Source of the DNA: an uncultured Verrucomicrobiales bacterium
Lineage (GTDB): Bacteria > Verrucomicrobiota > Verrucomicrobiia > Verrucomicrobiales > Akkermansiaceae
Assembly: GCA_937901085.1 (NCBI GenBank)
Contig: CALCHQ010000084.1
Coordinates: 1 to 64,000 of the forward strand
Reading direction: 5' to 3'
DNA length: 64,000 nucleotides
This document shows positions 1-7,531 of this stretch, piece after piece. Position 1 is the stretch's first letter; the number at the start of each line of letters is the position of its first letter. Under the pieces are notes generated by a model. That model was given only the letters and a program-made list of their open reading frames with translations. It had not been told where the DNA came from and did not search any database. The translations under genes were made by a program, and so were the position numbers.

Positions 1-75
1 ATCCTTTCCTAATCCTTTCTTTAGCTATACAATGAGAAAAACGATTTTACGGATTTGGAATGGGTAAACTGAAAA

Positions 76-97
76 TCGTGGGTAATCCACGTTTTAA
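76..97. other. Short hairpin upstream of the autotransporter gene
   Basis: A five-base stem, CGTGG and CCACG around GTAAT, is followed by TTTT and lies about 20 bases before the autotransporter start. It may be the terminator of a gene left of the window or a leader hairpin. The stem is short, so the call is weak. No clear promoter is seen in bases 1-112. Confidence 0.25.
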
Positions 98-112
98 AAC
101 CTACTCGTTGCT

Positions 113-3100
113 ATGAAACTTCATTTACCAAAAATTTTGATAATGGCCTTAGTGGCCACTTATGCCTATTCGCAGGACTTCGTTTTGCAGGAAACGGTGA
201 TAAGAAGTGACGGAAATTACTACGAAAATTCATTGAGTCTGGAGGGCGATGTCCTGCTGCAAAATGTTACTGGTCCTGAGCCTTATGATGGTCCCATGAT
301 TCAGTGGTCTCCGGATGCGGGCGAGGCTGTATTAAGTGGAAATGGGAAAATTTATTCAACAGAGAAAGCCTGGCATTTTGGTATTTTTGCTGGTCAGAGC
401 GGTGTGTGTACGATAGGAGAAGGTGTAGCATTGGAAAATGTCAGTATTACTTTTGCGGGAGTGGAATTTCAGTTTCCAGATGAAGAAATCGCATCAGCTT
501 CTCATTTGCGTATCAATGGAGCCCTTCATGATTTTGAAATCTATGGATATGGCCTCACTGGAGTGAAAATTGATCTTACGCATGCTACGTTATCAGGGAG
601 GCAGGAGTATGATATAGATGCAGGAAACACGCTCGTAATCAATGAGCTGGAGGTGAAGGAGAATGTTTTTGTTGAGGTGTCGGGTGACACGGCGAAAGAA
701 GAATATGCTATCTTGCAGGGTAATCTCGTAATGAACGGTGTCTTACCTGCTTTTGCCGGAGAAGAACGATTTGAGTATGGGTCAGTTGATTGGGAGGAGC
801 GTATGCAGCCGTATGGAGCCGTGCAATTCTGGGTGAGTAGTAGAGGCGAGAATGAAGAACCTGAACCTTTTGTTCCATTGAGTGTATCGGGAACTATAAC
901 GATTAAGTCTGGTACAGCGGTTGTCTTTGCTAATGAAGGTAATGTCATTTTCGGTGAGGATGACACAACGTGGGTGAGTGATTATCGTTTGCCAGCAACA
1001 ACAGATGTTTTGTTTATTTGTTCCGGCATCAATGAAGATTCGTTGTCTTTACTGAAACCGTATGCTTACCGTGAGGATTCCTGGATGGATAATGATGGGG
1101 CAGAAGGTGGATATGAGTATATAAAACCCATAACAGACCGGGAATTCTACGCCCGGGCTGGGGAGGATGGCAGAGTGTATATCTACCTGAATGAAAAGAG
1201 TAATGTCAATCCCTCTATCCCTTCTCAGCCGGATAAACCGGCTGGAGGAATTACGGTGACTCCCGGTCAGACGTTGGTGTTGGGTGAAGATTCATCCAGT
1301 ACACCAACGGCTCAGAATCCGGTGCAGATGCAGGGAGGTGTGGCCGATGCCAGCGCTCTGGATGATACCCTGCTCAACAACATGGTCATAACGGGTAGTT
1401 CTGGTTCGTTGCTGACGAATAGTAACCAGACTATGACTTTGACGGGGAGTGACAAAATAGGTTACAGTGTAATAGGGACCGCGGGTAGTCAGCATGGCGC
1501 CAGTCTGGAAATCAGTACTTCCGGTAATCTGACCCTCTCGGGTGATAAATATGCCGCTGCCCGTGTCAAGGTGCAGAAAGGGACGGTAACAATCAGTTCC
1601 GGGACAACTATCGGTACGGGAGCCGCTGGCGATGTGTTGGATTTGAGCTGCGAGGCCGTTTCTGCCACCAATTTTGGAACAATTTCTGCCGGGGTGGAGA
1701 TAGGTGAGAAATCCACTCTTTTGAACCAGGGGGAGGTAAAGGGCGATGTGGAGTTGGGAGAGAGTGCGATTCTGACCAACAACGGTACCATAGAAGGCTC
1801 ACTCACGTCATCCGGCAAGGTGTATGGCAGCGGTGTATTCGGTGATACAGTGCTGACCGGTACCGGTTTGCTGCATGTGGGCAACAGCCCTGGTTATCAG
1901 CAGCATGACAGCCTGACGCTGGCTCGTGGAACGACGCTTTCGTTCAGCGTGGATGGCGTGACACAGGCCACGGCTAGCAATCACGGGGCTAATACCCACT
2001 CGTTCCTGCAAGCTGATACTCTGACCATCAATGCCGGCGCAGGAACTGTGACTGTGAATGTAGATGTGACCATGGGCGTGGTGGCTGCTGGCAGCGAACC
2101 AATGAGCCTGACGCTGCTGGAAGCGCAGAATTCGAATGCCTCAGCGGCGGATTTCACGCTGAATCTGAAAGATGATGCCGGGCTGCTGGAAGAAGGGACG
2201 ACGCTGACTTTCGATACCGCAACGGGTGAACTGGTACTGAATGCCACGGTGAGCAAGGCTGCTCTGGCCGCGTTGATGGACAGCAACTCGTCCAATGTGG
2301 CCAATACCATGTGGGCTTCTGCCAATGCGGTGCAGGAAATGGCCCGCGCGGCCGAGAACCAGTTCCTGGTGGGCATGCCCGGTCAGACTACGTTCTGGGG
2401 TGCTGGTGTCGGCAGCTTCATGGATGTGAGCGGCGACCAGGGCTTTACCAGCAACTTTGGTGGTTACGCTGTGGGTATGCAGCATGCCTTTACGGAGAAA
2501 TTCCGTGCAGGTCTGGCTTTTGGTCAGATGTTCGGCGATTTCAAGTCTGATGATGACCAGCTGAAGGTGGACCAGACAGCGATGCTGCCTACGCTGACAG
2601 CTCAGTACGTGACACCGCTTTCCAAGACCAGCAGCCTGAGCGTGAGCGGACATCTCAGCTACGGCGAGGTGGAGAATGAGGCCGAAACCTGCCAGGCGGG
2701 TACGACCGGTAAGGCTGAATGGGATGACGAGGTGCTTGACATCGGCCTGCGCGTGGCTTGGAACAAGCAGCTGGGTGAGCATGTGAGTGCCAGCTTCTAC
2801 ACCGGGCTTAGCTACCAGCAGGTGGAGCAGGATTCCTTTACAGAGGAATTCACCGGCGGTGAGCGCGATTACCGTAGCGGTTCGATGAGCCGCCTGAGCC
2901 TGCCGCTGGGCATGACGCTCCGTGGCATCTACCAGATGGAGGGGACAAATGTGTTTGCTCCTGAACTCACACTGGCGTATACGGGTGATATTGCCCGTGA
3001 AAATCCGGAGGTGAAGACCAGCGTGTATGGCTTCAACCGCACAGGCAAGGGAACGAATGTGGGGCGCAGCACACTCATGCTGAATGTCGGCGCGAACTGG

Positions 3101-3202
3101 ATGTTCGATTCCACCTGGAGCGTGGGTGCGTTCTATACGCTGGAGGCCCGCAGCAAGCAGGTGAACCAGTCGGTGAATGCGGCGCTTCGTTGCTGCTTCT
3201 GA
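113..3202 (+). CDS. Autotransporter with C-terminal beta-barrel
   Basis: This is a type V secreted surface protein of 1029 residues. The N-terminus is a signal peptide (basic MKLH, hydrophobic core, probable cleavage near AYS). Residues about 25-360 are a low-complexity passenger. A Pro-rich linker at about 365-378 leads into a second beta-helix-like stretch with repeated SGT/NNG turns. Residues about 745-1029 are a typical autotransporter barrel (FWGAGVGSF, GGYAVGMQHAF, GLAFGQMFG) and the protein ends in Phe, as outer-membrane barrels usually do. The first third of the gene is more AT-rich than the barrel part, which suggests an exchanged passenger. I see no protease or adhesin motif in the passenger, so its substrate or ligand is unknown. 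Confidence 0.85.
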   Translation: MKLHLPKILIMALVATYAYSQDFVLQETVIRSDGNYYENSLSLEGDVLLQNVTGPEPYDGPMIQWSPDAGEAVLSGNGKIYSTEKAWHFGIFAGQSGVCTIGEGVALENVSITFAGVEFQFPDEEIASASHLRINGALHDFEIYGYGLTGVKIDLTHATLSGRQEYDIDAGNTLVINELEVKENVFVEVSGDTAKEEYAILQGNLVMNGVLPAFAGEERFEYGSVDWEERMQPYGAVQFWVSSRGENEEPEPFVPLSVSGTITIKSGTAVVFANEGNVIFGEDDTTWVSDYRLPATTDVLFICSGINEDSLSLLKPYAYREDSWMDNDGAEGGYEYIKPITDREFYARAGEDGRVYIYLNEKSNVNPSIPSQPDKPAGGITVTPGQTLVLGEDSSSTPTAQNPVQMQGGVADASALDDTLLNNMVITGSSGSLLTNSNQTMTLTGSDKIGYSVIGTAGSQHGASLEISTSGNLTLSGDKYAAARVKVQKGTVTISSGTTIGTGAAGDVLDLSCEAVSATNFGTISAGVEIGEKSTLLNQGEVKGDVELGESAILTNNGTIEGSLTSSGKVYGSGVFGDTVLTGTGLLHVGNSPGYQQHDSLTLARGTTLSFSVDGVTQATASNHGANTHSFLQADTLTINAGAGTVTVNVDVTMGVVAAGSEPMSLTLLEAQNSNASAADFTLNLKDDAGLLEEGTTLTFDTATGELVLNATVSKAALAALMDSNSSNVANTMWASANAVQEMARAAENQFLVGMPGQTTFWGAGVGSFMDVSGDQGFTSNFGGYAVGMQHAFTEKFRAGLAFGQMFGDFKSDDDQLKVDQTAMLPTLTAQYVTPLSKTSSLSVSGHLSYGEVENEAETCQAGTTGKAEWDDEVLDIGLRVAWNKQLGEHVSASFYTGLSYQQVEQDSFTEEFTGGERDYRSGSMSRLSLPLGMTLRGIYQMEGTNVFAPELTLAYTGDIARENPEVKTSVYGFNRTGKGTNVGRSTLMLNVGANWMFDSTWSVGAFYTLEARSKQVNQSVNAALRCCF

Positions 3203-3223
3203 TAGCTGAAACCGAAAGGGATA

Positions 3224-3253
3224 AGCCGCTGCGCCCTCTGGGGTGCAGCGGCT
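3224..3253 (+). terminator. Hairpin after the autotransporter gene
   Basis: AGCCGCTGC pairs perfectly with GCAGCGGCT over a 12-base loop, 21 bases after the stop codon. There is no T-run, so it may be a weak or Rho-assisted terminator. A second hairpin, CCGCTCC/GGAGCGG, follows at about 3269-3285. Confidence 0.5.
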
Positions 3254-3348
3254 GATTCATGCTCCAGTCCGCTCCGCAGGAGCGGATTTCGTTCCCCTGT
3301 CGCCCGGTACACATAAAAGTGCCCGTGGGGAAATCTCCTGCGTCACAG

Positions 3349-3430
3349 GTGAAAACGCGGCTGCGCCGCGAGTGAAAAGTGAAAACTGGCTTCGCCAGAG
3401 TGAAAACCCGCGCTGGTGCGCGGGTGAGAT
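3349..3430. repeat. Alternating heptamer and hairpin array
   Basis: The heptamer GTGAAAA occurs at 3349, 3372, 3379 and 3400, with the variant GTGAGAT at 3424. Between the copies sit three perfect hairpins of unrelated sequence: CGCGGC-TGC-GCCGCG (3356-3370), CTGGC-TTC-GCCAG (3386-3398) and CCCGCGC-TGGT-GCGCGGG (3407-3424). The array fills the gap between two convergent genes. It may serve as a bidirectional terminator or be a small repetitive element. Confidence 0.7.
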
Positions 3431-3436
3431 GAGATG

Positions 3437-4378
3437 TTACGCCTCCGGCAAAGTGGCCACGAGTTCATCCCAGCGGGCTTTGGCTTCGGCGATCTGCTCC
3501 TTGGTGACGGAGGAGGAAAGCTCCCAGGTGAGGGGCATGCTGCGGGTGAAGTAGGCCGGCAGCAGGTGGTCGAAATCGACGCAGCCGCCCTGGAAGGGGG
3601 CGCGGTGGTCGCGGCTGGGCCATTCCACATCGTTCACATGCGCTCCGTAGAGGTAGGGGCGCAGGCGGCGCAGGTATTGGTCGTGGTTGAGCAGGAGGAG
3701 GTTGTGCTTGCGCTGGATGTGGCCGAAGTCGTGCCAGTACATCACATGAGGATTATCGGCAAATTCGGCCATGAGCCGGGGCATTTCCCATTCTCCCGGC
3801 ACTTGTTCAAAGTGGCTGCGGCCTTCGACTCCGAGAACCAGGTTGTATTCCTTGGCCTTTTCGGCCAGGGTGTGCAGGGTTTCACGGGCGCGTTCGTAGT
3901 AGAGCGGGGCCTGCTTGCTGCGGCGGCGCACCAGTTCACCTTTGCGGAGGGCGTATTCCTGGCTGCCGACCCATTCCTGGCGCAGTTTGCGTTCCAGTTC
4001 ACGCGTGGGGCGGGAGGTGGTCATCAGTTCCACGTTGCCCATGTGTAGCACGACATACTGCGCGCCCAGCCGTGCGGCGGCCTGCAGGGTTTCAAAACTG
4101 AGCCGCAGGGCGCGTTCGCGGGTTTCCGGGCGGTGCGAGGTGAAGGTGAAGGCGTCGGGCGCGTCGCCGGGGACTTCGATGGGCGCCGGGCAGAAGTTAT
4201 GCACGCCGGCTACCTTGATGCGCCCGCCATCCACCGCTTTGAGCAGCCCCGGAAGTTTGCTGAGGCTGAGGCCGTGCGAGGCTTCGATGTATTCGAAGCC
4301 CAGCTCGCGGATTTCATCGCACATGGCGCCGCCATCCTTGTGCCGGCGGCTGTTCCAGCAGGTGGAAAAAACGTTCAC
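3437..4378 (-). CDS. TIM-barrel sugar phosphate isomerase/epimerase-like protein
   Basis: The 313-residue protein has the xylose isomerase-like TIM barrel shared by sugar-phosphate isomerases and endonuclease IV. Likely metal ligands are the Glu in GVEGR, the Asp and His of WHDFGH, the His of HVND and the Glu of WELSS near the end. The family normally binds a divalent metal and isomerises keto-sugars, but the substrate cannot be read from the sequence. The start is GTG. A good promoter ends only six bases before it, so the mRNA is probably leaderless. The gene is divergent from the rlmI-like gene and convergent with the autotransporter gene. Confidence 0.75.
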   Translation of the reverse strand: MNVFSTCWNSRRHKDGGAMCDEIRELGFEYIEASHGLSLSKLPGLLKAVDGGRIKVAGVHNFCPAPIEVPGDAPDAFTFTSHRPETRERALRLSFETLQAAARLGAQYVVLHMGNVELMTTSRPTRELERKLRQEWVGSQEYALRKGELVRRRSKQAPLYYERARETLHTLAEKAKEYNLVLGVEGRSHFEQVPGEWEMPRLMAEFADNPHVMYWHDFGHIQRKHNLLLLNHDQYLRRLRPYLYGAHVNDVEWPSRDHRAPFQGGCVDFDHLLPAYFTRSMPLTWELSSSVTKEQIAEAKARWDELVATLPEA

Positions 4379-4384
4379 CCCGCT

Positions 4385-4413
4385 ATTGTAGTAACAATTT
4401 CGGGTGGATTCAA
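4385..4413 (-). promoter_or_regulatory. Promoter of the isomerase-like gene
   Basis: On the minus strand TTGAAT (4408-4413), a 17-base spacer and TACAAT (4385-4390) are followed by six bases and the GTG start. The predicted first transcribed base coincides with the start codon. Confidence 0.75.
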
Positions 4414-4421
4414 GCCCGTTG

Positions 4422-4450
4422 TTGACTTTTCTGTGTTCTGCGCGTATAAT
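4422..4450 (+). promoter_or_regulatory. Promoter of the rlmI-like gene
   Basis: TTGACT (4422-4427), a 17-base spacer and a consensus TATAAT (4445-4450) lie seven bases before a GTG start at 4458. Its -35 is only eight bases from the -35 of the divergent promoter, so the two polymerases probably compete. Confidence 0.85.
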
Positions 4451-4457
4451 CCCGCGC

Positions 4458-5768
4458 GTGAGTGATTTTCAGCAGAAGAACCAGGGATTCAAGCCGCGAT
4501 TCAAGGATAAGAAACGCCCGCAGGGGGTAGCCGCGCCGCGCGTGCGCGCGTTCAAGACGGCCGATGCCCCGGAGGGAAGCGAAAACTGGGTGCGTCCCTG
4601 GGTGCAGCTGAAGTATTTTACGTATAATCCGGCGGTGTTCCCGCGTATGCTGGGGGCGGTGAGCCCGGATGCGGTGCAGGGCGGGCTTATCAATGTGTAT
4701 GATAAGAATGGTGACCTCTTTGGCGGCGGATTCTGGAATCCGCAGAGCCGTACGCCGCTGCGTATGCTGGTGCATGGGCCGGAGGTGCTGAAGGAAAAGG
4801 ATCTGGAACAGGCCATCCGCAAGGCGGTGGCCTGGCGCCGGCAGGATTGCGCGCTGGAGGAGACAACCAACGCCTACCGCGTGATTCACGGTGATTCCGA
4901 TGGTCTGGGCGGCTTGATTGTGGACCGCTATGCGGATGTGCTGAGCCTGGAGGTGACTACGCTGGGCGTGTGGCTGCGTCTGCCGCAGTGGCTGCCTCTG
5001 CTGCACGAACTCTGCGGCACGAAGCGCCATGTGATCACGGTGGATGAGGCCATTGCCCGCATGGAGGGCATTGATGTGAGCAAAGCTCCCGCCAGCGAAC
5101 CGGTGCACAAGGTGCGCATCGTGGAAAACGGGGTGAATTTCGAGGTGGACTTTGCCCAGGGGCACAAGACCGGCTTCTTCTGTGACCAGCGTGAGAACCG
5201 CCTGAAGCTTTCCAAGCTGGTGGAGGGTAAGACGATGCTGGACCTCTGCTGCTATTCCGGTGGTTTCTCGATTTATTCGAAGCTGCATGGCGGCGCTGCC
5301 GAGGTGACAGCGGTGGACCTGGATGAAAAGGCGATTCTGATGGCGAAGCGCAATGCGAACATCAACGCCCAGAATGGCCCGCTGCGTATTGATTTTGTGC
5401 ATGCGGATGCCTTTGTGTACGCCCGCCAGATGGTGCGTAACGGCAAGTTGTTCGATGTGGTGCTGCTCGACCCGCCCAAGTTTGTGCTGGGGCGTGACGA
5501 GGAGAAGGAGGAGGGTCTCAAGAAGTACAATGATCTGAACATGCTCGGTCTGCAATGCGTGCGCCGCGGTGGCTTGTTTGTGACCTGCTCGTGCAGCGGT
5601 CTGGTCAGCCCGGCGGAGTTTGAAAAGACCGTCATCAAGGCTGCCCAGCGCCTGGGACGGCGCCTCCAGATTCTGGATATGACCGGCCCCGGCTGGGATC
5701 ATCCCTTCCTGTCCACCTATCCTGAAGGCCGTTATCTGAAGGTTCTCTGGGCCCGCGTGCTGGTATGA
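4458..5768 (+). CDS. rlmI: RlmI-like 23S rRNA (cytosine-5) methyltransferase
   Basis: This is a SAM-dependent RNA methyltransferase of the RlmI/YccW family, with an N-terminal PUA-like RNA-binding part and a C-terminal Rossmann methyltransferase. Visible motifs are the SAM-binding LDLCCYSGGFS, the catalytic DPPKF, and TCSCSG near the C-terminus. In characterised relatives the product is m5C in 23S rRNA. An upstream in-frame ATG at 4404 exists, but it lies before the promoter -35. The GTG at 4458, giving about 436 residues, is therefore the better start. The stop overlaps the next start as ATGA, which suggests translational coupling with the antiporter gene. Confidence 0.85.
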   Translation: MSDFQQKNQGFKPRFKDKKRPQGVAAPRVRAFKTADAPEGSENWVRPWVQLKYFTYNPAVFPRMLGAVSPDAVQGGLINVYDKNGDLFGGGFWNPQSRTPLRMLVHGPEVLKEKDLEQAIRKAVAWRRQDCALEETTNAYRVIHGDSDGLGGLIVDRYADVLSLEVTTLGVWLRLPQWLPLLHELCGTKRHVITVDEAIARMEGIDVSKAPASEPVHKVRIVENGVNFEVDFAQGHKTGFFCDQRENRLKLSKLVEGKTMLDLCCYSGGFSIYSKLHGGAAEVTAVDLDEKAILMAKRNANINAQNGPLRIDFVHADAFVYARQMVRNGKLFDVVLLDPPKFVLGRDEEKEEGLKKYNDLNMLGLQCVRRGGLFVTCSCSGLVSPAEFEKTVIKAAQRLGRRLQILDMTGPGWDHPFLSTYPEGRYLKVLWARVLV

Positions 5769-7462
5769 TTTTTACTCTGGTCATAGGTCTGGCTCTGGCC
5801 TTTGTGCTGGGGATGGTGGCGCAGCAGTTGAAGCTGTCGCCTCTGGTGGGGTATCTGGTGGCTGGTATGCTGGCCGCGCAGGACTGGTGGGGACACCCGG
5901 TGGACCAGCATGTGGTGGAGGAGTTTTCCCATATCGGCGTGGTGCTGCTTCTCTTTGGTGTGGGGCTGCATTTCCATTTCAAGGATTTGCTGGCGGTTCG
6001 CAAGGTGGCGGTTCCCGGTGCGGTGTCGTGCAGCTTGTTGTGGACAGGTATCGGCGGCGCGGTCTACTACCTTTGCGGTGGGGCTGGCGGCTGGGTGGCT
6101 GCTGCCATTTTCGGCATGTGTGTGTGTGTGTCCAGCACGGTGGTGCTGACCCGCGTGCTGGAGGATAACAAGATGCTCCAGACGCCGGCGGGGCATACGG
6201 CGCTGGGCTGGCTGGTGGTGGAGGATCTGTTCACCATTATTCTGCTGGTGCTGATGCCGGTGATGTTCGGCAATGACGAATTGCTGCCTGCGCTGGGAGG
6301 TATGGCGGTGAAGCTGACGCTGCTGGTGCTGATTGTGGCGCTGCTGGGGCGGCGTATCATCACGCGTGTGCTGACCTTTGTGGCACGCAAAGGCTCGGAT
6401 GAGCTGTTCACGCTGGGGGTGCTGGTCATTGCGCTGGGTATTGCGGTGCTGTCGGCCTATGTCTTCAATGCCTCCATGGAGTTCGGCGCATTCCTCTCCG
6501 GCATGGTGGTGGGGCAGAGCAAGTTTGCCAGCCGCGCCGCGAGTGATGCCTTGCCGATGCGTGATGCTTTTGCCGTGTTGTTCTTCGTTTCGGTGGGGAT
6601 GGGCTTCCAGATGGAGGGCCTGGTGGAGCATTGGCCGCTCGCGCTGGGTACGACGGCCTACGTGCTTCTTGTCAAGCCGGTGACCGGGTATGTGGTCATC
6701 CGCCTGCTGGGACGGCCTGCCCGCCTGGGTGTGGTGGTGGGTGGCGCGCTGGCGCAGATTGGTGAATTTTCCTTCATTCTGGCCACGCTGGCGGCGGCAA
6801 CCTACAAGGTGCTGCCGATGTCGGCGGCCAATGTGATTACCGGGGCAGCCATCATTTCCATTACGCTCAATGCGGCCTTGTTCCGCTATGTGCCGAAGCT
6901 GATTCACCTGCTGGAGAAGAATGCCCCGGTGCCGGACGATGCGGCCCGGCATGTGCCGCCTCCTTCGGAGGACCGCCACCGCGTGATTGTGGTGGGTTAT
7001 GGCCCCAGCGGTGAAATCATGACGGAGCTGCTGCGGAAGTATGATGTGGATGTGGTGGTGCTGGAGATGAATATCGACACCGTGACGCGCCTGAATGCCG
7101 ATGGTATTCCTGCCCTGCATGGCGATGCCCGCCTGCGCCATATTCTGAAACTGGCCGGGGTGGAGCAGGCGCAGGCCATCATGGTGACGGCGGCTGCTGC
7201 TCCATCCAAGGAGATTGCGGCTTCGGCACGCAGCCTGAACCCGAAGATTGAGGTGATGGCGTACACCACCTATATGCGCCAGGCGCAGGAGCTTCGCAAA
7301 AGCGGGCACCTCATTTTCTCTGGCGAGGAGGAGGTGGCGCTCTCCATGTTTACCGCGATTCTGCGGAATCTTGGGGCTACGGAGGAACAGGTGGGACGCG
7401 AACGCCTCACTACCCGCCGCCGCCTGGCCGGGCTGCCGCCTCTGGAATTGGTGGAAGATTAA
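5765..7462 (+). CDS. KefB-type cation/proton antiporter, copy 1
   Basis: The 565-residue protein has an N-terminal CPA2 Na+/H+ exchanger domain of about twelve membrane helices (roughly residues 1-380). A cytoplasmic TrkA-N/RCK Rossmann domain follows at about 400-520, with the nucleotide-binding glycine motif VVGYGPSGE. It probably exchanges K+ or Na+ for H+ under nucleotide or redox control, as KefB/KefC do. It overlaps the rlmI-like stop codon by four bases and has a close paralogue directly downstream. Which ion it moves cannot be read from the sequence. Confidence 0.88.
   Translation: MIFTLVIGLALAFVLGMVAQQLKLSPLVGYLVAGMLAAQDWWGHPVDQHVVEEFSHIGVVLLLFGVGLHFHFKDLLAVRKVAVPGAVSCSLLWTGIGGAVYYLCGGAGGWVAAAIFGMCVCVSSTVVLTRVLEDNKMLQTPAGHTALGWLVVEDLFTIILLVLMPVMFGNDELLPALGGMAVKLTLLVLIVALLGRRIITRVLTFVARKGSDELFTLGVLVIALGIAVLSAYVFNASMEFGAFLSGMVVGQSKFASRAASDALPMRDAFAVLFFVSVGMGFQMEGLVEHWPLALGTTAYVLLVKPVTGYVVIRLLGRPARLGVVVGGALAQIGEFSFILATLAAATYKVLPMSAANVITGAAIISITLNAALFRYVPKLIHLLEKNAPVPDDAARHVPPPSEDRHRVIVVGYGPSGEIMTELLRKYDVDVVVLEMNIDTVTRLNADGIPALHGDARLRHILKLAGVEQAQAIMVTAAAAPSKEIAASARSLNPKIEVMAYTTYMRQAQELRKSGHLIFSGEEEVALSMFTAILRNLGATEEQVGRERLTTRRRLAGLPPLELVED
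6497..6561 (+). repeat. 65-base segment identical to 8267-8331
   Basis: These 65 bases are identical in the two tandem antiporter genes, while neighbouring codons differ at synonymous positions. The segment encodes the membrane part around GQSKFASRAASDALPM. The constant offset is 1770 bases. Confidence 0.9.
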
Positions 7463-7481
7463 GTTTTCCCGGAGTCTCTTC

Positions 7482-7511
7482 TTGTCAAACAGGGGTGGGC
7501 AGGTGTAGAAT
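7482..7511 (+). promoter_or_regulatory. Promoter of the second antiporter gene
   Basis: TTGTCA (7482-7487), an 18-base spacer and TAGAAT (7506-7511) lie 20 bases before the ATG at 7532. Copy 2 can therefore be expressed without copy 1. Confidence 0.6.
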
Positions 7512-7531
7512 CAGGATAAAGGTGGGCTTTC

